Shown here: one piece after another, positions 59,148 through 64,000 of the stretch
How the letters are laid out: each line of letters begins with the position of its first letter
How positions within the stretch are numbered: position 1 is the stretch's first letter
Origin: Planctellipticum variicoloris
Lineage (GTDB): Bacteria > Planctomycetota > Planctomycetia > Planctomycetales > Planctomycetaceae
Direction of reading: 5' to 3'
Assembly (NCBI RefSeq): GCF_030622045.1
Contig: NZ_CP130886.1
Location: 5,898,001-5,962,000 of the forward strand
DNA length: 64,000 nucleotides
Program-made: the position numbers and the translations under genes
The notes under the pieces: model-generated
What the model was told of the DNA's origin: nothing
The model's database searches: none
What the model saw: only the letters and a program-made list of their open reading frames with translations

Positions 59148-60860
59148 ATGTCGAATGGGGCCCCCTCGTCGCTGCCGCCTGCGCCGGATCACGCCCGGAC
59201 GATCTGGCGGTTTGTGATGACGCAGAATCCGTTCTATTTGCTCAGCGTCTGCTTCGTCCTGCACGGCACCGCGTTCTGGTTTCAGCAGCAGGGGGGCGAG
59301 TTCTCCCCCTGGCCGCTGATGGGCCTGATCTGCGGCTACGTGGCCCTGATGGCAGTCACCGGCGTGCTCCTCGTCCGCTGGGGTCGCGTCTGGGACGACG
59401 CCCGGTCGATCCTCGCCGTGATCCTGCTGCTGCTCACCGAACTCGCGCTCACATTCGACGACGTGCTGATCCGACAGCCGGAGACCGGGACGGCGTTGCT
59501 GCTGATCGGCTGCGGCTTCTCGATGCTGACGTGCGAGGCCGTCCTGCGGCTGATCGGCATCCGCCTGCGCTGGGGTTTCCGCGGCCCCCTGCACGCCATG
59601 CTGGCGTTATTGTTTCTCTATCCCCTCTGGGTGCTCGAAGGGGCGCAGACCAGCTCGGCCCTGGTCGTCGGCCGCGTCTACGGCTTTCACCTGGTAATGG
59701 CCGGCGTCTGGCTCCTGCTCTGGCGGGCGGTTCGCGGCGGATCGGCGTACATCGCCGGGCACGGCACCCCCTGGAAATGGCCCGTCTTTCCGTGGGCCAT
59801 TTTCGTCTTCCTGGGAGTCGGCCTGGCCCTGCGCGGCTTCTCGCTCGGCTCCGCCTTCGACCCGGCGACGTCGCTGTCGACCGCCGACGCCATGACGCTG
59901 CAGTCCGCGTATGCGCCGTACTTCCTCGCGCCGACCCTGCTGGCCATCGCCGTGCTGGTGCTGGAAGCGGGGCGGCTTTCGGGAAATCTCATCACCCGCG
60001 GCGTGGGACTCTGTCTGCCGGTGGCGGCGATCGGACTGTCGTGCCTGCCGCAGCAATTGAATGTTCCCCAGCAGTTGTTTCTGCAGCAGTTCGAAGCGAC
60101 GGCGGGGTCGCCGTTGTGGATCGCGTGCGTGGCGGTTGTCGGCGTCTACGCCCTGGCCCTGGCGCGTGGGATGACGGCAGCCGCCACGCCTTTGTGGCTG
60201 ACGCTGCTGGCCCTGGTGTTCGTCGGACCGGCGACGCACAACCCGGGCGAGCTGGTGCTGCCGCAACTCGTCCCGGCCGCGCTGGCGGCCGTGGCCGCCG
60301 CCGGCCTGGCGCTCGGCTTCCGCGACAGCCGCTGGTGGATGGCGGCGGCGGTTCCGCTGGCCCTCTGCCTGGCGGCGCTGCCGCTCCCGCTGGAGCTGCG
60401 CGTGCAGGGGTCCGTCGCGGGGCTGGCGGTGCTGCTGACGCTGATTGTCATCACCGGCCGGGACGCGTGGACGCGGCAGCTCGGCTTTCTGCTGCTGCAG
60501 GTCTACTTCGTCGCCAGCCTGGCCCTGGCGCTGCAGCTCGATCGCGGCGACTGGCAGCTCAGTGCGCTGCAACGAGTCGCCGGGCTGCTGGGCTTGCCGC
60601 TGCTGTCGGGTTTGATTGCGCTGCGGCTGTGGACGGCCCCCGCCGGCTGGTTCGCGGGAATTGTGGGAGGCATCGGCTGCCTGCGCGGCGGCTACGACCT
60701 GACGGAACTGATCCGGCTGACGACCGGCTGGGCGGGAGTGCAGTCGTTCGCGATCGGGCTGCTGCTGTTCGGCGCGGGGCTGGCGATCAGTATTCGGAAG
60801 GCGCGGCGGCAGAGTGGCGAGGTGAGTGGGCCGGGGGATTTCGTCAGCCCGACGGGCTGA
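59148..60860 (+). CDS. Hypothetical large polytopic membrane protein
   Basis: 570 residues, about 15 hydrophobic segments with short connecting loops and few charged residues. Segments include MGLICGYVALMAVTGVLLV, SILAVILLLLTELAL, WAIFVFLGVGLALRGF and FAGIVGGIGCLRGGYDLTELI. No transporter signature, catalytic motif or known family is recognised. A soluble N-terminus of about 20 residues precedes the first helix, and the C-terminus is cytosolic or exposed (SIRKARRQSGEVSGPGDFVSPTG). ATG 59148 follows CAGGAG at good distance. The last codons (VSPTG and stop) lie inside a CAGCCCGACGGGCTG palindrome that starts the next repeat-rich spacer. A longer alternative frame on the same strand is rejected. 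Confidence 0.72.
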   Translation: MSNGAPSSLPPAPDHARTIWRFVMTQNPFYLLSVCFVLHGTAFWFQQQGGEFSPWPLMGLICGYVALMAVTGVLLVRWGRVWDDARSILAVILLLLTELALTFDDVLIRQPETGTALLLIGCGFSMLTCEAVLRLIGIRLRWGFRGPLHAMLALLFLYPLWVLEGAQTSSALVVGRVYGFHLVMAGVWLLLWRAVRGGSAYIAGHGTPWKWPVFPWAIFVFLGVGLALRGFSLGSAFDPATSLSTADAMTLQSAYAPYFLAPTLLAIAVLVLEAGRLSGNLITRGVGLCLPVAAIGLSCLPQQLNVPQQLFLQQFEATAGSPLWIACVAVVGVYALALARGMTAAATPLWLTLLALVFVGPATHNPGELVLPQLVPAALAAVAAAGLALGFRDSRWWMAAAVPLALCLAALPLPLELRVQGSVAGLAVLLTLIVITGRDAWTRQLGFLLLQVYFVASLALALQLDRGDWQLSALQRVAGLLGLPLLSGLIALRLWTAPAGWFAGIVGGIGCLRGGYDLTELIRLTTGWAGVQSFAIGLLLFGAGLAISIRKARRQSGEVSGPGDFVSPTG

Positions 60861-61180
60861 ATGCAGTCCCGGCATTCATACTGAAACCATGCGTCTTGAG
60901 CCCCGAAGCGGGCGACGGGCTGTAGCCACGGGTGAAGCGGAGTTCGCCGTCAGGCGGACGGAGTGCAACCCGTGGGACGACGCATCCTCCACGCGCCACC
61001 GCCCCGGAAGGGGCGGCGGAACGCCACACTTGTGAGTCGGACCGCGCGGCACAGACTCCTTCACCCCGCCGGGGCTCCCTGGATTTCCGTACGGGCAGAA
61101 CCACGGGTTGCGCGTCGGTCGGCAAAGCCGCCGCGACGCTCCACCCGTGGCTACACTCCTGCGCCCCGACGGGGCGAAGA
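60845..61180. repeat. Nested inverted-repeat spacer element
   Basis: CAGCCCGACGGGCTG at 60845-60858 overlaps the preceding stop codon. Outer arms TGTAGCCACGGGTG (60921-60934) and CACCCGTGGCTACA (61142-61155) are perfectly complementary. Inner arms GCAACCCGTGG (near 60965) and CCACGGGTTGC (near 61102) are nested within them. Small GC palindromes (CCGCCCCGGAAGGGGCGG near 61000, GCGCCCCGACGGGGCG near 61161) sit between and beyond. The element would fold into a large branched structure. No gene is seen from 60861 to 61342. Confidence 0.7.
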
Positions 61181-61342
61181 ACAGGCCGGGACAACTACGG
61201 TCTGGCATCGGCTTCCGATGCGGTGTAGCCTTGTTCGCTGGTCGGTGATGCCGTCGCGACGGTTTGCCTCGCTGCCAAAATGTGGTGAACTATTGCCGCA
61301 CTTCTACGGTCAGATCCCTGTTTGGTGTCAATTACGCTCGAC

Positions 61343-61885
61343 ATGAGTCACGCGTCCGAACTCAATGACAGATTACGCCGTCTCGAAATTGAGCCGGTGC
61401 CTCCACCGTGGCGGCGGACGATTCACGCCGTTGGCGGTCTCACTGAAATTGGATACGTGGCAGCCACCGATTTGCTCCTGACGATTACGGCGACCGGTCG
61501 CGGTCTTTTCGATTGCATCAGCGGGCAGCGAGTGGCCCGCGATCGCACACTCCCGGAAGACGACGACTGGTATGACGAGACAGGATTACTGGCGCTGGGT
61601 ATCGGACCCGCCGCGCAGCAGTTCATCCGCCTTGCCGGTCTGCACGGCGGCGGCCTGCCACGAATGGCGCGGGATGGCTGGAGCTTGGAGATGGTCGCGC
61701 CAGACTGGCCACTTCAAGCCGTCATCGTGCAGCCGCCGGGCCGTTCCGTTCTCATCGAGCGATTTGCCGATGGGTGCGCCAAGATTGAGCAGGATTACGA
61801 GATTCGGGCCTTCGGGTTCTCCGACACGGGACATAGTTTCGTCGTCGCCGTGTCACATTCGCTGATGGTATATTCAAGGCCATGA
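61343..61885 (+). CDS. Hypothetical protein, possibly immunity-type
   Basis: 180 residues, soluble: PWRRTIHAVGGLTEIGYVAATDLLLTITATGRGLFDCISGQRVARDRT, then DWYDETGLLALGIGPAAQQFIRLAGLHGGGLPRMARDGWSLEMVAPDW, and strands near the end (EIRAFGFSDTGHSFVVAVSHSLMVYSRP). The pattern of short beta-strands with an early GLFDC.SG..V.RD segment is common to many small bacterial hypothetical proteins found in immunity-gene arrays, but I cannot name the family. Placement with two other small genes (62045, 62586) and hairpin repeats before an IS element supports an accessory role. ATG 61343 is preferred to an upstream TTG. Confidence 0.6.
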   Translation: MSHASELNDRLRRLEIEPVPPPWRRTIHAVGGLTEIGYVAATDLLLTITATGRGLFDCISGQRVARDRTLPEDDDWYDETGLLALGIGPAAQQFIRLAGLHGGGLPRMARDGWSLEMVAPDWPLQAVIVQPPGRSVLIERFADGCAKIEQDYEIRAFGFSDTGHSFVVAVSHSLMVYSRP

Positions 61886-61980
61886 CGCGAGTGGCCCCGG
61901 TTGCCAGTCTTCTCGCGACCGGAGCGGCGAAGCCGCGGGAAGTGGAATGGGAAACGCGACTGATCGGCTTCCTGTGGCAC

Positions 61981-62022
61981 TGCGACCCCGGTAGCCGTCA
62001 GAACGGCAACCGGGGCCACCCG
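61981..62022. repeat. 42-bp hairpin repeat, copy 1
   Basis: Direct repeat shared with 63114-63155 (40 of 42 bases). The core is a hairpin with arm CCCCGG plus GCCGT and complementary ACGGCAACCGGGG. A partial inverted copy (GTGGCCCCGGTTGCC) lies upstream at about 61890, so this spacer contains both orientations. Located between the hypothetical gene at 61343 and the DUF4279 gene at 62045. Confidence 0.75.
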
Positions 62023-62044
62023 CGCTCGATGGAGTATTGGCTGC

Positions 62045-62515
62045 ATGGCAGAATACGAATCCGAGATGCTGAGCTTTGGATACGTTGCATCGCTTCATAT
62101 CCACCATCCTACGACCGTACTGGCAGACATGTCGAAGCGCCTGGGATTGACGCCTCGCAAAGCTCACGCGGCTGGCGAACCACGTGTAACCCTGAAGGGA
62201 ACTGCTCTGCCTGGCGTGTATTCGGACCACTACTGGTGGTGCGATCTTAGAACTGAAGATCAACAGGATATCACGGCGTTTCTCCGTCGAGTCATCGCCG
62301 AATTCAAGCCGAGTGCTCAGTATTTACGGGACATTGCCGACACTGGAGGCAGTATTTGCGTCTTCATCGGAGTTGGCAGCTCCCGCTGTTGTGCGCATCA
62401 ATTCGACCGTAAATTACTGGGCGACCTTGCCGCAGCGGGTATTGATTTGCGAATCGACTTCTACGGAACCGAATTGCCACAGCGTGGTCTCCATCCGGAG
62501 TCGGAGACCGCGTAA
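62045..62515 (+). CDS. DUF4279 domain protein
   Basis: 156 residues. The DUF4279 pattern is visible: an opening strand with VASLHIHHPTTVLADMSKRLGLTPRKAHAAGEPR, then a Trp-containing strand YSDHYWWCDLRTEDQQDITAFLRRVIAEFKPSAQYLRDIADTGGSICVFIGVG, and a final LLGDLAAAGIDLRIDFYG. The family is small, widespread and often occurs among immunity and accessory genes; no molecular function is established. ATG 62045 lies just downstream of hairpin-repeat copy 1. It is followed 70 bp later by another small gene on the same strand. Confidence 0.75.
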   Translation: MAEYESEMLSFGYVASLHIHHPTTVLADMSKRLGLTPRKAHAAGEPRVTLKGTALPGVYSDHYWWCDLRTEDQQDITAFLRRVIAEFKPSAQYLRDIADTGGSICVFIGVGSSRCCAHQFDRKLLGDLAAAGIDLRIDFYGTELPQRGLHPESETA

Positions 62516-62585
62516 CAATCCGACTCGCTCCCCACAGTGATCGAGTATCAGTTCAGCCGCAAAAGGCAGGGGGCGCGGTGCAACG

Positions 62586-63023
62586 ATGTCGTTCTGGCTC
62601 GAAGGTTGGATCGAAGTCGCGAGGTTGCCGGACACGGACGGGGAACATGCGTGGTTCGGTGTGGTCGATTTGGGTTCGTTGATCGACGTCGCCGATGCGG
62701 ACACCGAGCGCCTTTTCGGGCTTTCGAAGTGGTGCGTGACTGGCAAAGAGTCGGTGGACGCTCTGGCGGCGAGCCGAGGTCTGCCGCTGAATCCGTCGGA
62801 GCAGGTGCGTCGAGAGCTTGATCGCATCGCGGCACACGAAGCAATTTACGGTTCTGGTGAGTTCGGCGGCTACACCTACGCAATTTGGAGCGAGATCCGG
62901 GGATACGAGCTCACCGTGCCGCCGGAAGACAGTCAGTGGAAACTGGCCTTTGCGCTCGCCCGCGTTCTGGAGGTGCAATTCGGGCCGGATCGCGTTCGTT
63001 TCGTCGTGTGGTTCAACTGGTAG
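62586..63023 (+). CDS. Hypothetical small protein in immunity-like cluster
   Basis: 145 residues: MSFWLEGWIEVARLPDTDGEHAWFGVVDLGSLIDVADADTERLFGLSKW, then a helix (SEQVRRELDRIAAHEAIYGSGEFGG) and a closing beta-rich part (YTYAIWSEIRGYELTVPPEDSQWKLAFALARVLEVQFGPDRVRFVVWFNW). The composition and SUKH/Imm-like strand-helix-strand order suit an immunity-type fold, but no family is recognised. It follows the DUF4279 gene on the same strand. ATG 62586. Downstream lie hairpin-repeat copy 2 and the IS4-family transposase gene. Confidence 0.6.
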   Translation: MSFWLEGWIEVARLPDTDGEHAWFGVVDLGSLIDVADADTERLFGLSKWCVTGKESVDALAASRGLPLNPSEQVRRELDRIAAHEAIYGSGEFGGYTYAIWSEIRGYELTVPPEDSQWKLAFALARVLEVQFGPDRVRFVVWFNW

Positions 63024-63113
63024 CGCGACTGGTATGCGGGCCGAACCAGGCGCTGCGGTTCACCCCGCGGAAGGTCGAATTGAGGGCCGCGACTGATCGG
63101 GCTCTTATCGTTC

Positions 63114-63155
63114 TGCGACCCCGGTCGCCGTCGGAACGGCAACCGGGGCCACCCG
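63114..63155. repeat. 42-bp hairpin repeat, copy 2
   Basis: Second copy of the repeat at 61981-62022, in the same orientation with 40 of 42 identical bases, located between the small gene ending at 63023 and the IS element's transposase stop at 63236. The compensating arms keep the hairpin foldable. Confidence 0.75.
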
Positions 63156-63235
63156 TCGTGACACTCTGGTTTGCCGTGGATGCCGCAATTCGGCAGGCGG
63201 GAGCCCAATCTCGTTCGGCACGGTGCTTGCATAAT

Positions 63236-64000
63236 CTATGGCGGCTGGGGGAAGGCGGCGAGGAGTTCTTCGTCGTCGGCCCAGCCGGTCATGTAGAGAC
63301 AGACCATTTCATACGCTCGACGCGACAGGTTGCCTCCCGTCGCCAGGGCCAGGAGCAGCCCGGCGAGCAGCGAACAGTAGAGCTGGATCTCCACGCCCCG
63401 CGTCTTCGCCGAGAGCAGTTGCTGGCAGCCCAGCACCTGCTTCAGAAACCGGAAGAACAGCTCGATCTGCCACCGGCATTCATAGATTAGCACCACCTGT
63501 TCGGCCGGGAGATCCAGCAGCGTCGTGGCCAGGATCAGGCCTTCCCGCCCGGTCTGGTCGCTGCGAAGCCGCCCCTGCCTTGCCGAACTCGGTCGACCGG
63601 GCACTGGCTCGACGGTGATCCGCCGCACGACGTGATTGGTTCTTGCGGGACTGGCTCCGCTGCCGCCGCCCAGCGCGATCAGTTCATCCGCCACGACCCC
63701 CGCGGCGCGATCGGCTTCGGTGAGCGCGGGGAGTTGAACCGCATGACCGTTCGCGTCGTTGACCGGTCCCTCGACCACGCGACCGTCCCCGCGATTGAGC
63801 CGGCAGACGTAGTCGCAGCGGGCTTCGACCAGTTCGTTGAACACCACGGCCGAGCGATAGCCCCGGTCCAGAATATAAAGGTCTCCCGGCGCACCGGCGG
63901 GTTGCGGTTCGCGGGCCTGGATCTGCTGGAGCGTGACGGCGCGCTCGGAGTGCGGCCCTTTGGCCGGCTCCTCGGTGAGGGTCGAGGCCACGACCCTCTG
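63236..64000 (-). mobile_element. IS4-family transposase, C-terminal part, truncated by window edge
   Basis: The frame is open to the window's right edge, so the transposase N-terminus lies outside. The visible 255 or so residues contain the second catalytic aspartate region [17 protein letters not shown] (DRGY) and the IS4 signature Y-x2-R-x3-E-x6-K, read exactly in [15 protein letters not shown] near 63440-63488, which carries the third catalytic residue Glu. The tail ([31 protein letters not shown] and beyond) is also typical of IS4-group DDE transposases. The stop codon is at 63238-63236. The IS end that should lie between the stop and hairpin copy 2 is not obvious without its partner end. 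Confidence 0.9.

Noticed and set aside
58958-60925. 655-residue + frame overlapping the 59148 membrane protein
   Set aside because: Arg/Ala/Gly-rich out-of-frame reading; frame 59148-60860 has regular membrane helices and a ribosome-binding site.

Overview
The window looks like chromosomal DNA of a planctomycete (phylum Planctomycetota). The strongest evidence is two copies of the phylum-typical PSCyt1-DUF1549-DUF1553 protein, one of them paired with a Tat-exported DUF1501 protein. High G+C, many exported proteins of unknown function and mostly short operons fit this. I cannot name a genus. All calls come from reading the sequence; no database search was run.

Layout. 0-5 kb: an edge-truncated gene, the NhaA antiporter, an Imm26-like protein, a membrane-anchored unknown, and a large exported protein on the minus strand. 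5.5-9 kb: a right-handed beta-helix protein, a bacterioferritin with an altered ferroxidase site, and malate dehydrogenase. 9-14.5 kb: a SUKH/SMI1 protein, an unknown, a beta-lactamase-family hydrolase, a secreted isochorismatase-like hydrolase and an amidohydrolase, all on the minus strand. 14.6-19.4 kb: a PSCyt1/DUF1549/DUF1553 plus DUF1501 operon. 19.8-24.1 kb: glycogen debranching enzyme GlgX, a 370-bp element bounded by inverted repeats, and two overlapping SpoU rRNA/tRNA methylases. 24.3-27.8 kb: an AAA+ ATPase plus subtilisin-like protease pair matching IetAS, known as a plasmid-stability toxin-antitoxin and anti-phage module. 27.8-29.4 kb: ComM/YifB. 29.7-42.1 kb: two giant exported beta-propeller paralogues enclosing a membrane protein, a DUF2459 protein, an unknown, an orphan Phd antitoxin and IspH. 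42-46.4 kb: a DoxX/MauE-like membrane protein, a double zinc-ribbon protein, tRNA-Arg(CCU) and a response regulator fused to an anti-sigma-type ATPase. 46.5-55 kb: a second DUF1549/1553 protein, a lipoprotein, UbiD, a VOC protein, a sugar-phosphate isomerase-like protein and ArsM. 55-61 kb: a TauE-type permease, a UPF0126 channel, an exported unknown, PurN and a large polytopic protein. 61-64 kb: three small immunity-like genes among hairpin repeats, ending in an IS4-family transposase cut by the window edge.

The most unusual feature is in the spacers rather than the genes. Many intergenic regions are degenerate tandem arrays of 7-nt units, with consensus roughly GNNGANN on one strand. They often run in strict heptad phase through the stop codon of the upstream gene and up to the next start. 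The purine-rich strand is usually the sense strand after a stop codon, and the pyrimidine-rich strand is usually the sense strand before a start codon. Two such spacers share a 43-bp inverted repeat with one mismatch, 3.8 kb apart. The arrays recall the heptameric STRR repeats of heterocystous cyanobacteria but are more degenerate and tied to gene ends.

The accessory, transfer-prone parts are the IetAS pair, which looks lower in G+C by eye, the immunity-like genes near 9-10 and 61-63 kb, the orphan antitoxin and the IS element. The rest looks like ordinary chromosomal housekeeping and planctomycete-specific exported machinery.
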